DNA of 64,000 nt from contig NZ_AP027737.1 of assembly GCF_030296695.1 (NCBI RefSeq), positions 2,542,001 through 2,606,000 on the forward strand, written 5' to 3'. This stretch comes from Agromyces mangrovi (GTDB lineage Bacteria; Actinomycetota; Actinomycetes; Actinomycetales; Microbacteriaceae). Positions within the stretch are counted from its first letter, which is position 1; every line of letters begins with the position of its first letter. Position numbers and translations under genes: made by a program. Positions 32,856 to 42,563 of the stretch are shown piece by piece. The notes under the pieces are model-generated. The model was given only the letters and a program-made list of their open reading frames with translations, had not been told where the DNA came from and made no database searches.

Positions 32856-32987
32856 CGCTTTTCAGGAGGCCCGGCTGGGCGCCCGGTGGATGGCTGCGTG
32901 CCGGGCGCGTCGGCGCTCGATTCCGTCCGGATCGGCAGCTCCACCCGCCGGAATCGTGCACCGCCCGCCCGGCGCTCCTGAAAAGCG
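32856..32987. repeat. 132-nt inverted-repeat element, copy B3
   Basis: CGCTTTTCAGGA (32856-32867) and TCCTGAAAAGCG (32976-32987) are exact complements. The interior GC-rich arms (GGCCCGGCTGGGCGCC and GGCGC) continue the pairing. It lies between divergent genes, 51 and 45 nt from their starts. Confidence 0.85.
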
Positions 32988-33031
32988 ACGTCCTTCCCCG
33001 GAGGGTCGGCGGGCGGTGGGAGGATGGCCGC

Positions 33032-34554
33032 GTGCTGCTCCAGGAGCTCGTCGACACGGCCGCGGCGGTCGCCGCGACGCGGTCGCGGCTGGCCAAGGTC
33101 GACGCGCTCGCCGGGATGCTCGGGAGACTGGGGGTCGACGAGATCGCGCCCGCGATCGGCCTGCTGCTCGGCGCCCCGCGGCAGGGGCGATTGGGCGTCG
33201 GCTGGCGCGGGTTCAGCGCGCAGCAGGTGGCGCCGGCCGCCGAGCCGACGCTCGCCGTCGCCGACGTCGACGCGCGGCTCGACCGCCTCGCGGCCGTCGC
33301 GGGGAGGGCTCGGCCGCAGCCCGTGCCGCGGAGCTGGGCGACCTGCTCGCCCACGCCACTGCCGCCGAGCAGGACTTCCTCGGCCGCGCCCTCCTCGGCG
33401 AGGTGCGCACGGGCGCGCTCGCGGGCGTCGTCACCGATGCGATCGCCCGCGCGTCCGACCTGCCGGGGGAGACCGTGCGCCGCGCCGCGATGCTGTCGGG
33501 CGACCTCGGGGAGACCGCACGCCTCGCGCTCGCGGGCGAGCCCGGCGCGGTGGCGGCGGTGGGCCTCGAGGTCATGCGACCGGTGCAGCCGATGCTCGCG
33601 GCCACCGCGGCATCCGCTGCGCTCGCGATCCAGGCCGTCGGCGAGGCATCCGTCGAGTTCAAGATGGACGGTGCGCGCATCCAGGTCCACCGCGCGGGCG
33701 ACGACGTGCGGGTGTTCACGCGCACGCTCGCCGACATCACGCACCGCGTGCCCGAGGTCGTCGAGGTGGTGCGGCGGATGCCCGTGCGCGACGTGATCCT
33801 TGACGGCGAGACGCTCGCGCTCGCCGACGACGGCCGGCCGCGCCCGTTCCAGGACACGATGGCGCGCTTCGGCGCCGAGGTCGCGCGCGAGGCGACGCTG
33901 CACCCGTGGTTCTTCGACGTGCTGCACGTCGACGGGCGCGACCTCCTCGACGAGCCGCTCGCCACCCGGCTCGCCGAGCTCGCACGCATCACCGGCCCGC
34001 ACCGGATGCCCGGCGAGGTGACGGCCGACCCGGACGCTGCCGAGCGGGTCGCGGCGGAGGCGCTCGCCGCGGGCCACGAGGGCGTCGTCGTGAAGGCGAT
34101 CGAGTCGGCGTACGCCGCCGGCCGCCGCGGCTCGAGCTGGATGAAGGTGAAGCCCGTGCACACCTACGACCTCGTCGTGCTCGGCTGCGAGTGGGGGTCG
34201 GGGCGCCGCGAGGGCTGGCTGTCGAACCTGCACCTCGGCGCGCGCGACCCCGAGGGCGAGTTCGGCGAGCCCGGTGGGTTCGTGATGGTCGGCAAGACGT
34301 TCAAGGGGCTCACCGACGAGCTGCTGCGCTGGCAGACGGAGCGCTTCCCCGAGATCGAGGTGCGGCGCACGGCGCACACGGTGTTCGTCGAGCCGGTCAC
34401 GGTCGTCGAGATCGCGATCGACGGGGTGCAGCGGTCGAGCCGCTATCCGGGCGGGGTCGCGCTGCGGTTCGCGCGCGTCAAGCGCTACCGCGACGACAAG
34501 GCGGCAGGCGAGGCGGACACGATCCAGGCGCTGCGCGGCCTGCTGTGGGGCTGA
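33032..34554 (+). pseudogene. ligB: ATP-dependent DNA ligase LigB-type, single-base frameshift
   Basis: GTG 33032 (with AGGATGG upstream) begins MLLQELVDTAAAVAATRSRL. The frame breaks at the GGGG run 33301-33304. Adding one G joins it to the rest and gives 507-508 residues, about the length I recall for actinobacterial LigB. The adenylation motif is FKMDGARIQVHR (Lys is the AMP-bound residue). It is followed by DGETLAL (motif III), EGVVVKAIES (motif IV) and SSWMKVKP (motif V). The C-terminal OB-fold contains GGFVMVGKTFKGLTDELL. The enzyme seals DNA nicks using ATP. The frameshift is probably a sequencing error. Confidence 0.88.
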
Positions 34555-34769
34555 GGCCGCCGCGAGGCATCCGCTCGCCTCTGTCACGACCCGGCAACGA
34601 TCTGCTCACGAACGACGGATGCGGCGTGGAGCATCCGCTACCCGAGGAGTAGCGTCGGCCGCGCGAGCACCATGTGACGTTCGTCGAGGGAGATGAGCAC
34701 ATGCGCCTGGGGGTGGCGTCGCGCACGGGGAGCGGCTTCCGCGCGCCCGCGATGCCGCACGGCGAACGG

Positions 34770-35792
34770 TCAGCGCGTCTTCTTCGGGTCGGTCGAGCGA
34801 CGCACCACGAGCTCCGGCTGGAACACGGTCTGGCGGGGGATGGACTCGGGGTCGTTCGCCTCCTCGAGCAGCGTGCGCAGCGCGGTGCGGCCGATCATGC
34901 CGCTCGGCTGGCGCATCGACGACAGCGGCACGGCCGCGGCGCCGGCGAACGAGATGTCGTCGAAGCCGATGATCGCGATCTCCTCGGGCACGAGGATGCG
35001 GCCCTCGACGACGAGCGCCTGCAGCAGGCCGAGCGCGATGAGGTCGTTCGCGGCGAACAGCGCATCCGGACGCTGCGCGCGGGGTCGCTCGATGATGCGG
35101 GTGCCAGCGGCGACGCCCTCCGCGACGGTGAGCTCGGTGGTCGCGACGACCTCCAGGTCGACCGGGAAGCCGGCGTTCTCGGCTGCGGCGCGCGCACCGG
35201 CGAGGCGGTCGGCGACCTGGTGGATGTCGAACGGGCCGCCCACGTACGCGATGCGACGACGACCGGTATCGATGAGGTGCTCGACCGCCATGCGGCCGCC
35301 CGACACGCTGTCGACCGAGACGGAGCTGAAGCGCCCGTCGCCGCTGAAACGATCCACCAGGACGGCGGGGATGCCCCGCTGACGCAGGCGCTCGAGCCTG
35401 GTGTGCACGTCGTCGTACGGCGAGATGAGGACGCCCCGCACCTGCTGCTCCTCGAACAGGTCGAGGTAGAGCCGCTCGCGCGCGACGTCCTGGTCGGTGT
35501 TGCCGTAGAGGATCGCGATGTTGTGCTTCGATGCCTCGTCCTCGGCGCCGCGCACCACGTCGTTGAAGAACGGGTTCTGGCCGTCGAGCACCACGAAGCC
35601 CACGGTCGTGCTCGTGCCGGCGCGGAGCTTGCGGGCGGCATCGTTGCGCACGTACCCGAGCTCCTCGATCGCGCGGTTGACGCGCGCGATCGACTCCGCC
35701 GAGACCTCGCCCGGGCGGTTGAGCACGTTCGAGACCGTGCCGACCGATACACCGGCGTGTTGAGCAACGTCCCTGATGCTCGTGGCTGCCAT
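34770..35792 (-). CDS. LacI-family regulator of rhamnose uptake
   Basis: The 340-residue repressor has the N-terminal helix-turn-helix and hinge helix (MAATSIRDVAQHAGVSVGTV, VSNVLNRPGE, NDAARKLRAGTS), then a periplasmic-binding-like ligand domain with VGFVVLDGQNPFFNDVVRGA, VLVDRFSGDG, DALFAANDLIALG and IAIIGFDDISFAG. It is divergent from the rhamnose importer with the palindrome TCTGAATCGATTCAGA between them. The same core lies upstream of the GH106 gene. It probably represses both in the absence of rhamnose or a rhamnose-derived inducer. ATG 35792 (MAATSIRD) starts the family-typical N-terminus. Confidence 0.88.
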   Translation of the reverse strand: MAATSIRDVAQHAGVSVGTVSNVLNRPGEVSAESIARVNRAIEELGYVRNDAARKLRAGTSTTVGFVVLDGQNPFFNDVVRGAEDEASKHNIAILYGNTDQDVARERLYLDLFEEQQVRGVLISPYDDVHTRLERLRQRGIPAVLVDRFSGDGRFSSVSVDSVSGGRMAVEHLIDTGRRRIAYVGGPFDIHQVADRLAGARAAAENAGFPVDLEVVATTELTVAEGVAAGTRIIERPRAQRPDALFAANDLIALGLLQALVVEGRILVPEEIAIIGFDDISFAGAAAVPLSSMRQPSGMIGRTALRTLLEEANDPESIPRQTVFQPELVVRRSTDPKKTR

Positions 35793-35885
35793 TGCGGTTC
35801 CTCGTCGTCGATGAGCTGCGTGGTGGTCGGGGAGGAGGTGACTTGACCTCGGCACCCGCCGTCCATAGAGTAGCCCTGAACTTGA

Positions 35886-35901
35886 TCTGAATCGATTCAG
35901 A
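35886..35901. promoter_or_regulatory. LacI-type operator between lacI and rhaT
   Basis: TCTGAATCGATTCAGA is a perfect 16-nt palindrome 94 nt from the lacI start and 45 nt from rhaT. Its core CTGAATCGATTCAG recurs at 1023-1036 upstream of the GH106 gene. Confidence 0.8.
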
Positions 35902-35945
35902 GACATTTCAACCCGTACACAGCAACACCTCGACGAGGAGGAGCA

Positions 35946-37471
35946 ATGGTGCAGACGAGCACCTCAGCCAGCGCGGCACCCCCGCGCTGGAGCTCTCACG
36001 AGTCGTGAAGTCCTTCGGAGCAGTCGTCGCACTGAGCTCCGGCAGCCTCACGCTCGAACAAGGATCCATCCACGCGCTGATCGGTGAGAACGGCGCCGGC
36101 AAGTCGACGCTCGTGAAGATCGTCGCCGGCCTCTACCGCCGCGACTCGGGCGACTTCCGCCTGCGCGGCGAGGACGTCGACTTCTCGAACACGGCCCAGT
36201 CGAAGGCAGCGGGCATCGCCGTCATCTACCAGGAGCCGACGCTGTTCCCCGACCTGTCGGTCACCGAGAACATCTTCATGGGCCGCCAGCCCACCAACCG
36301 GTTCGGCCGCATCGACCGCAAGGCCATGCGCACCGAGGCAGTCGAGATCTTCGAGCGCCTCGGCGTTCGCCTCGACCCCGACCGCCTCACCGAGGGCCTG
36401 TCGATCGCCGACCAGCAGATCATCGAGATCGCCAAGGCCATCTCGCTCGACGCGCGCGTGCTCATCATGGACGAGCCGACCGCGGCGCTCTCGGGCGTCG
36501 AGGTCGAGCGGCTGTTCGCCGTCGCGCGGAGCCTCCGCGACGAGGGCCGTGCGCTGCTGTTCATCTCGCACCGCTTCGACGAGGTGTTCGACCTGTGCGA
36601 CACCGTCACGGTCATGCGCGACGGCAAGTACATCGACACCATGCCGATCGCGGAGACGTCGATCGACGAGCTCGTGCGCCTCATGGTCGGCCGCGACGTC
36701 ACCGAGATGTTCCCGAAGCTGCCCGCCGAGATCGGCGACGACGTGCTCGTGGTCGACGGGCTCACCAGCACGGGCGTCTTCCACGACATCTCGTTCACCG
36801 TGCGCTCGGGCGAGATCGTCGGCCTCGCCGGCCTCGTCGGCGCGGGCCGCAGCGAGGTCGTGCGCGCCATCTTCGGCGTCGACCACTACGAGACGGGCAG
36901 CGTGCAGGTCAACGGCCAGCCGCTGCGCAAGGGTCGTCCGACCGCGGCGATGGCGCAGGGCATCGCGCTCGTGCCGGAGGACCGCCGCAAGCAGGGCCTC
37001 GTGCTCGACCAGAGCGTGACGCGCAACGTCACGCTCGCGATCCGCAAGCGCCTCGCCAAGTGGGGCCTCATCTGGGGCGGCCTCGAGAACGCGTCCGCCG
37101 AGATCTGGGCGAGCCGACTCGAGGTCAAGACCGCCGCGCTCGACGCGGAGACCGGCACCCTCTCGGGCGGCAACCAGCAGAAGGTCGTGCTCGGCAAGTG
37201 GCTCTCGACCGAGCCGAAGGTGCTCATCGTCGACGAGCCGACCCGAGGCATCGACGTCGGCACCAAGGCCGAGGTGCACCGCCTCATCTCGAAGCTCGCC
37301 CAGGAGGGCCTCGCGATCATCATGATCTCGTCGGAGCTGCCCGAGGTGCTCGGCATGGCCGACCGCGTGCTTGTCATGCGCGAGGGCCGCCTCACGGGCG
37401 AATTCGATCGAGCGGATGCCACGCCGGAGGCCGTCATGTTCGCCGCGACCGCGGAAGGAGCGGCAGCATGA
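35946..37471 (+). CDS. rhaT: Rhamnose ABC importer, tandem ATP-binding subunit (frameshift near N-terminus)
   Basis: Two ABC ATPase domains are fused, as in sugar importers of the RhaT/RbsA type. The first has GENGAGKST (Walker A), LSIADQQ and VLIMDEPTAAL. The second has LVGAGRSE, LSGGNQQK and LIVDEPTRGID. The complete protein should start at ATG 35946 (after GAGGAGGAG) with MVQTSTSASAAPPALELSRV, but the CCCCC run 35979-35983 lacks one C, so that frame stops early. Without correction the only long frame starts at GTG 36005 and loses the first strand. It forms a tight operon with both permeases (ATGA overlap at 37468) and the binding protein. Confidence 0.88.
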
Positions 37472-38502
37472 CCGCCGTCGACACCAAGCCGTCCGCCGGC
37501 AACGCCTTCGCGCGCAGCATCGGGCACGTGCTCAAGGCCCGCGAGACGGGCATCGCGATCGCGCTGATCGCGGTCATCGTCGTCGCGACGGTGAGCAACC
37601 CGAACTTCCTCTTCTCGTCCGACGGGTTCCGCGACCTGCTGCTGACGCCGTCGCTGCTCATGGTCGTGGCCGTGGGCCAGGCGATCGTGATCATCACGCG
37701 CAACGTCGACCTGTCGGTCGGCTCGGTCCTCGGCCTCACGGCCTACCTGACCGGCCGCCTGTTCATCGACATCCCGGGCATCCCGCCGATCCTGGTGTTC
37801 GTCGCCGGTGTCGGCCTCGGCGCCCTGCTCGGCCTCATCAACGGCGCGCTCGTCGCGTTCGCGAAGGTGCCCGCGCTCGTGATCACGCTGGGCACGCTGT
37901 ACATCTACCGCGGCATCAACGTGGCGTGGACGGGCAGCGACCGCATCAACGCGTCCGACCTGCCGGCATCGTTCCGCGACCTCGGCACGGGCGAGCTGCT
38001 CGGCATTCCACTGCTGACGATCTTCGCGGTCATCGTGCTGGTCGTCGCGGCCTGGTACCTGCGCAACCTGCGCAGCGGTCGCGAGCTCTACGCCATCGGC
38101 TCCGACCCGGCCGCCGCGCACCTGTACGGCCTGCGCGTCACCCGCCGCGTGATCGCCGCGTTCGTCGTGAGCGGTGCGCTCGCCGGTGTCGCGGGCGTGC
38201 TCTACGCCGCCCGCTACGGCACGGTGAGCTCGAGCGCCGGCCTGGGCCTCGAGCTCCAGGCGATCGGTGCGGCCGTCATCGGCGGTGTCGCGATCTCGGG
38301 CGGCGTGGGCACCGTGTGGGGCGCCGCGATCGGCGCCTACCTGCTGCTGACCATCAACCGCGCCCTGCCGATCGTCGGCATCCAGGACTTCTGGCAGCGG
38401 GCCGTGGTCGGCGTGCTCATCATCGGCGCGATCGTGCTCGACCGCGTGCTCGCGGTGCGCCAGCATCGACGACTCATCGAACAACGGGAGGAGAAGCCAT
38501 GA
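37468..38502 (+). CDS. rhaP: Rhamnose ABC importer permease, first subunit
   Basis: The 344-residue BPD_transp_2-type permease has about eight to ten membrane helices and family segments NVDLSVGSVLGLTAYLTG, VPALVITLGTLYIYRGINV and ISGGVGTVWGAAIGAYLLL. It has no soluble domain. It overlaps rhaT by 4 nt and the next permease by 4 nt, so translation is coupled. Together with RhaQ it forms the membrane channel for rhamnose. The assignment to P versus Q follows gene order in characterised rhaTPQS clusters. Confidence 0.85.
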   Translation: MTAVDTKPSAGNAFARSIGHVLKARETGIAIALIAVIVVATVSNPNFLFSSDGFRDLLLTPSLLMVVAVGQAIVIITRNVDLSVGSVLGLTAYLTGRLFIDIPGIPPILVFVAGVGLGALLGLINGALVAFAKVPALVITLGTLYIYRGINVAWTGSDRINASDLPASFRDLGTGELLGIPLLTIFAVIVLVVAAWYLRNLRSGRELYAIGSDPAAAHLYGLRVTRRVIAAFVVSGALAGVAGVLYAARYGTVSSSAGLGLELQAIGAAVIGGVAISGGVGTVWGAAIGAYLLLTINRALPIVGIQDFWQRAVVGVLIIGAIVLDRVLAVRQHRRLIEQREEKP

Positions 38503-39557
38503 CGTCCGCGATCGACACCGAACACGGCCGACGCACCTACTCGGCCCACGCGCACCCGCTGTGGCGTCGCCTGCTCGTCACGCGCGAGTCGGCCATCATC
38601 GGGCTGCTCTTCCTCGTCGTGCTCGTCGCCACCATCGCGGTGCCGAACTTCGACAGCCCGCTGACCCTCACGTTCCTGATCCGCGAGATCGCACCGATCC
38701 TGCTGATCGCCCTGCCGATGACGCTCATCATCATCACCGAGGAGATCGACCTCTCGGTGGCGAGCATCGTGGGCCTGTCGAGTGTCATCACGGGCCTCGG
38801 GGTGCAGGCCGGCTGGCCGCTGCCGTTCGCGGCGGTCGTCGCGATCCTCGTCGGCACGGTTGCCGGTGCCATCAACGGCGCCCTGGTCACGTTCGTCGGC
38901 CTGCCGTCGCTCGCCGTCACGATCGGTACGCTCGCGCTGTTCCGCGGCATCGCCGTGGGCCTCCTCGGCACGACCGCGATCAGCGACTTCCCGGAGTTCT
39001 GGACCGACCTGACACGCATGAACATCCCCGGCACGCCGATGCCGCTGATCATCGTGCCGTTCCTCGTGCTCGCGATCATCTTCGGGGTGCTGCTGCACTT
39101 CACGCCGTTCGGGCGCTCGCTCTACGCGATCGGCCTGAACAAGGAGGCGGCCGCGTTCTCGGGCATCAACGTCGGGCTCACGAAGTTCTGGCTGTTCGTC
39201 ATGAGCGGCGCGGTCTCGGGCTACGCCGGCGTGTACTTCACGCTGCTGTACAACAACGCCCGCGGCGACAACGCCACCGGCCTCGAACTGCAGATCATCG
39301 CCGCGGTGCTCCTCGGCGGCGTCTCGATCTTCGGTGGTCGCGGTGCGCTGCCCGGCGTGATCGCCGGCGTACTGCTCATCGGCACCCTGTCGAGCGCGCT
39401 GCGCCTGGCCGGCGTGACCAGCGACATCATCAACGTCATCACCGGTGTGCTCCTCGTGGCATCGGTGGTGTCCGCAAGCTTCCTCGCCTGGCTGCGCACC
39501 AAGCGCGTCTCGGCGATCGGGAGGAAGAAGGGCCGAGCTGAGGCATCCGATGGCTGA
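38499..39557 (+). CDS. rhaQ: Rhamnose ABC importer permease, second subunit
   Basis: The 352-residue membrane protein of the same BPD_transp_2 family has EEIDLSVASIVGLSSVITGL, LPSLAVTIGTLALFRGIAVG and LELQIIAAVLLGGVSIFGG. It is related to, but clearly distinct from, the preceding permease, forming a heterodimeric channel. GGGAGGAG precedes ATG 38499. It is followed after 50 nt by the binding-protein gene, which has its own good ribosome site. Confidence 0.85.
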   Translation: MTSAIDTEHGRRTYSAHAHPLWRRLLVTRESAIIGLLFLVVLVATIAVPNFDSPLTLTFLIREIAPILLIALPMTLIIITEEIDLSVASIVGLSSVITGLGVQAGWPLPFAAVVAILVGTVAGAINGALVTFVGLPSLAVTIGTLALFRGIAVGLLGTTAISDFPEFWTDLTRMNIPGTPMPLIIVPFLVLAIIFGVLLHFTPFGRSLYAIGLNKEAAAFSGINVGLTKFWLFVMSGAVSGYAGVYFTLLYNNARGDNATGLELQIIAAVLLGGVSIFGGRGALPGVIAGVLLIGTLSSALRLAGVTSDIINVITGVLLVASVVSASFLAWLRTKRVSAIGRKKGRAEASDG

Positions 39558-39607
39558 AGGCCCCCTGTCACCAAGACCGGAACAGTAACGCACCAAGGAA
39601 GGAAACA

Positions 39608-40663
39608 ATGATGTTCACTCTCAAGAGGAAGCGCTTCGGCGTCGGGCTCGCGGCGGTCGCCGCGACGGCCGCGCTCGTGCTCACCGGCTGCTCGTCGGAC
39701 GGCTCGTCGGACGGCGGCTCGTCGGACGGCGGCTCGGACGCCGGTTCGTCGGACGTGTCGATCACGATGCTGCCGAAGAACCTGGGCAACCCGTACTTCG
39801 ACACCTCCACCGGCGGTGCCGAGGAAGCGGTGTCGGAGATGGGCGGCACGTTCGAGGAGGTCGGCCCGTCGGAGGCGTCGCCGACGTCGCAGGTGCAGTA
39901 CATCCAGACCGCTGCGCAGCAGGGCGTGGGTGGCCTGATCGTGTCGGCGAACGACCCGGAGGCGATCTGCGACGCGCTCGACGAGGCGCGCAGCGTCGGC
40001 GTCAAGGTCGTCACGTTCGACTCGGACACCAACCCCGAGTGCCGTGACCTGTTCATCAACCAGGCCACTGCGGAGGGCATCGCGCAGGTGCAGGTCGACC
40101 TGATCACCGAGCAGATCGGTGACGAGGGCCAGATCGCGATCCTGTCGGCCTCGGCCAACGCGACGAACCAGAACGCGTGGATCGAGATGATGGAGGCCGA
40201 GCTCGAGGCGAACCACCCGAACGTGGAGCTCGTCGAGGTCGCCTACGGTGACGACGACGACCAGACGTCGTTCGACAAGACCGCTGCGCTGCTGCAGACC
40301 TACCCGGAGCTCAAGGGCATCGTGTCGCCGACCACGGTCGGCATCGCGGCCGCGGCTCGCTACCTGCAGACCTCGGAGTTCCAGGGCGAGGTCGCGCTGA
40401 CCGGTCTCGGCACGCCGAACCAGATGCGCGAGTACGTCGAGGACGGCACGGTCACCGCGTTCGCGCTGTGGAACCCGGCCGACCTGGGCTACCTGGCCGC
40501 GTACGCGACCGCCGCGCTCATCTCCGGTGAGATCACCGGTGCCGAGGGCGACACCTTCGACGCCGGCACGCTCGGCTCGTACGAGGTCGGCGCGGACGCC
40601 AGCGTGCTGCTCGGCGACCCGTACGTGTTCGACGCGGACAACATCGGCGACTTCGACTTCTAA
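39608..40663 (+). CDS. rhaS: Rhamnose-binding lipoprotein of the ABC importer
   Basis: The 351-residue substrate-binding lipoprotein has a signal ending LVLTGC (cysteine about residue 28), a Ser/Gly/Asp linker, then a periplasmic-binding fold. It has MLPKNLGNPYFDTSTGGAEE, LIVSANDPEAICDALDEARS, VVTFDSDTNPECRDLFINQA and TGLGTPNQMREYVEDGTV. These segments closely follow characterised RhaS proteins, giving the strongest evidence that this transporter is for L-rhamnose. AAGGAAGG lies upstream of ATG 39608. A strong terminator follows. Confidence 0.92.
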   Translation: MMFTLKRKRFGVGLAAVAATAALVLTGCSSDGSSDGGSSDGGSDAGSSDVSITMLPKNLGNPYFDTSTGGAEEAVSEMGGTFEEVGPSEASPTSQVQYIQTAAQQGVGGLIVSANDPEAICDALDEARSVGVKVVTFDSDTNPECRDLFINQATAEGIAQVQVDLITEQIGDEGQIAILSASANATNQNAWIEMMEAELEANHPNVELVEVAYGDDDDQTSFDKTAALLQTYPELKGIVSPTTVGIAAAARYLQTSEFQGEVALTGLGTPNQMREYVEDGTVTAFALWNPADLGYLAAYATAALISGEITGAEGDTFDAGTLGSYEVGADASVLLGDPYVFDADNIGDFDF

Positions 40664-40679
40664 GCCGAACCGCTGCACC

Positions 40680-40718
40680 GGAGCGCCCCGACGGACCACG
40701 TGTCCGCCGGGGCGCTCC
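40680..40718. terminator. Rhamnose operon terminator
   Basis: GGAGCGCCCCG (40680-40690) pairs perfectly with CGGGGCGCTCC (40708-40718). The loop contains a second small dyad, GGAC-CACGT-GTCC. Confidence 0.85.
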
Positions 40719-40737
40719 CGTCTGCGCGGGCGGGGCA

Positions 40738-40806
40738 GGCGAGCGGATGCCACGGGCGGGCGCCCGCGCCCGGCGCGCGCTCCGCGCCGCGAGGCATCCG
40801 CTCGCC
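40738..40806. terminator. Second large hairpin before the convergent acdS-like gene
   Basis: GGCGAGCGGATGCC (40738-40751) pairs perfectly with GGCATCCGCTCGCC (40793-40806). The 41-nt loop contains its own GC palindromes. It probably terminates the minus-strand gene. Confidence 0.75.
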
Positions 40807-40812
40807 GTGCCC

Positions 40813-41834
40813 TCAGTGGTAGCGGCCGCTGTAGGCGTTCAGCGCGGGCTGCCCGCCGAGGTGGGCGTACAGCACGTTCGAGCCCGCCGGGATGTCGCCG
40901 TCGCGCACCAGGTCGATGAGGCCGGCCATCGACTTGCCCTCGTAGACGGGGTCGAGGATGACGCCCTCGAGTGAGCCGACCAGGTGCATCGCGGCATCGG
41001 TCGACTCGACCGGGATGCCGTAGAAGTCGCCCGCCCAGCCGTCGAGCACGGTGATCTCGTCGTCGCGCAGGTCGCGCCCGACGCCGATCAGTTCAGCCGT
41101 GTTGCGCGCGATGCGCCCGACCTGATCGCGGGTCTCGGCGAGCTTCGCCGACGCGTCGATGCCGAGCACGCGCCGACGCGGCCCGCCGAAGTTGTGCTCG
41201 AGGTCGGCGAACCCGGCGATCATGCCGGCGTGCGTCGAGCCGGTCACCGAGCACACGACGATCGTGTCGAAGAAGACGCCGAGCTCGCGCTCCTGCGCCG
41301 CGACCTCGTGGGCCCAGTTCGCGAAGCCGAGCCCGCCGAGGCGGTGGTCGGATGCCCCGGCCGGGATCGCGTACGGCGTGCCGCCGGCCGCCTCGACATC
41401 GGCGATGGCCTCGCGCCACGAGTCCTTGAAGCCGATGCCGAAGCCCGCGGGGAGAGGCGCACGTCGGCGCCCATGAGGCGCGACAGCATGATGTTGCCGA
41501 CCCGGTCGTTCACCGAGTCGGGCCAGTCGACCCAGTGCTCCTGCACCAGTACGGCTTTCACGCCGAGGTGCGCGGCGACCGCGGCGACCTGTCGGGTGTG
41601 GTTCGACTGCACGCCACCGATCGACACGAGCGTGTCGGCCCCCTGCGCGAGCGCGTCGGGCACGAGGTACTCGAGCTTGCGCACTTTGTTGCCGCCGTAG
41701 GCGAGGCCGCTCGAGACGTCCTCGCGCTTCATCCAGATGCGGGCGCCGCCGAGGTGGGCGCTGAGCCGGTCGACCGGGTGGATCGGGCTCGGCCCGAATG
41801 TCAGTGGGTGGCGGGGGAAGTCGGCGAGTGCCAT
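40813..41834 (-). pseudogene. 1-aminocyclopropane-1-carboxylate deaminase-like enzyme, single-base frameshift
   Basis: The N-terminal part ([40 protein letters not shown] with the PLP lysine; [20 protein letters not shown]) matches ACC deaminase and D-cysteine desulfhydrase-like PLP enzymes. The frame breaks after ADVRLSP at the minus-strand C-run (plus GGGG 41449-41452). With one base added it continues [13 protein letters not shown] ... [19 protein letters not shown] to the stop at 40813, about 340 residues. The order and length favour ACC deaminase, which splits ACC into ammonia and 2-oxobutanoate, but D-cysteine desulfhydrase cannot be excluded. It overlaps the upstream gntR gene by 34 bp. 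Confidence 0.85.
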
Positions 41835-42508
41835 GGTGCTCCTTCTTCTACGGGGTGGTCCGCGTCGAGCAGGCGCCCGAGCGTGGACCAGTTGTCGCGG
41901 GTCGCGATGCCGGCCGCGCCGGCGTCACCGGCGGCGCAGAGGTCGATGATGCGGTCGTGGTCGGCGACCGAGCCGCGACCGGCGAGCGAGGAGAACCGGG
42001 CGCGTTCGAGGCGGCGCAGCAGCGGGGTCACCTGCTCGAGCATCGCCGGCAGCAGCGGGTTGGCGCTGGCGCCGACCGCCACCGCGTGGAAGTCGTCGTC
42101 GGCACGCACGGCGGCGTCGACGTCGTCGTCGCGAAGCGCCGCGGCGAACCGGGCGTTGGCGTCGCGCATGGCGTCGAGGTCGGCGGCGGTGAGCTGCGGC
42201 ACGGCCTCGCGCACGGCGAGCTCGTGCAGCGCGGCGGCGATGCGCTGCGCCGCGAGCGCGGTGCGCACATCGAGCGGGGCGACCGTGGTGGCCTTGGCGC
42301 GTCGGGTCTGCACGAGCCCGGCGAGCTCCAGCCGCGCGATCGCCTCGCGGATCGGCGTGCGGCTCACGCCGAGCCACTCCTCGAGCTCGGGGTCGCGCAG
42401 CCGTGCACCGGGTTCGAGCGCGCCGCTCACGATGGCGTCGCGCAGCTGGCGGTAGGCGTAGTCGCGCAGCGAACTCGGGCGCTCGGCGGGCGCGGGACTC
42501 AGCAACAT
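41801..42508 (-). CDS. GntR-family (FCD) regulator
   Basis: The 235-residue protein has a winged helix ([40 protein letters not shown]) and an all-helical FCD domain (about 85-220) with [10 protein letters not shown] and [13 protein letters not shown], which usually holds a metal and a small organic acid. It overlaps the acdS-like gene by 34 bp and is its likely regulator. Start ATG 42508 itself lies inside the perfect palindrome TGCAATATATTGCA, so binding would directly block its own expression. A longer upstream start would run through the palindrome and is not favoured. Confidence 0.85.
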   Translation of the reverse strand: MLLSPAPAERPSSLRDYAYRQLRDAIVSGALEPGARLRDPELEEWLGVSRTPIREAIARLELAGLVQTRRAKATTVAPLDVRTALAAQRIAAALHELAVREAVPQLTAADLDAMRDANARFAAALRDDDVDAAVRADDDFHAVAVGASANPLLPAMLEQVTPLLRRLERARFSSLAGRGSVADHDRIIDLCAAGDAGAAGIATRDNWSTLGRLLDADHPVEEGAPWHSPTSPATH

Positions 42509-42521
42509 GCAATATATTGCA
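42508..42521. promoter_or_regulatory. GntR operator overlapping the gntR start codon
   Basis: TGCAATATATTGCA is a perfect 14-nt palindrome in an AT-rich patch of otherwise high-GC DNA. It shares its first base with the gntR start codon. Confidence 0.75.
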
Positions 42522-42563
42522 GCGTTTGAAGGGCTGGCTGTCAAGTCGTGCGCGGGCGGGGGC

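Noticed and set aside
34555..34769. Possible small gene between ligB and lacI (ATG 34702 after GAGGGAGATGAGC)
   Set aside because: The frame is Arg/Ala-rich and continues through the lacI coding region as a shadow; nothing else is visible in the 215-nt gap.
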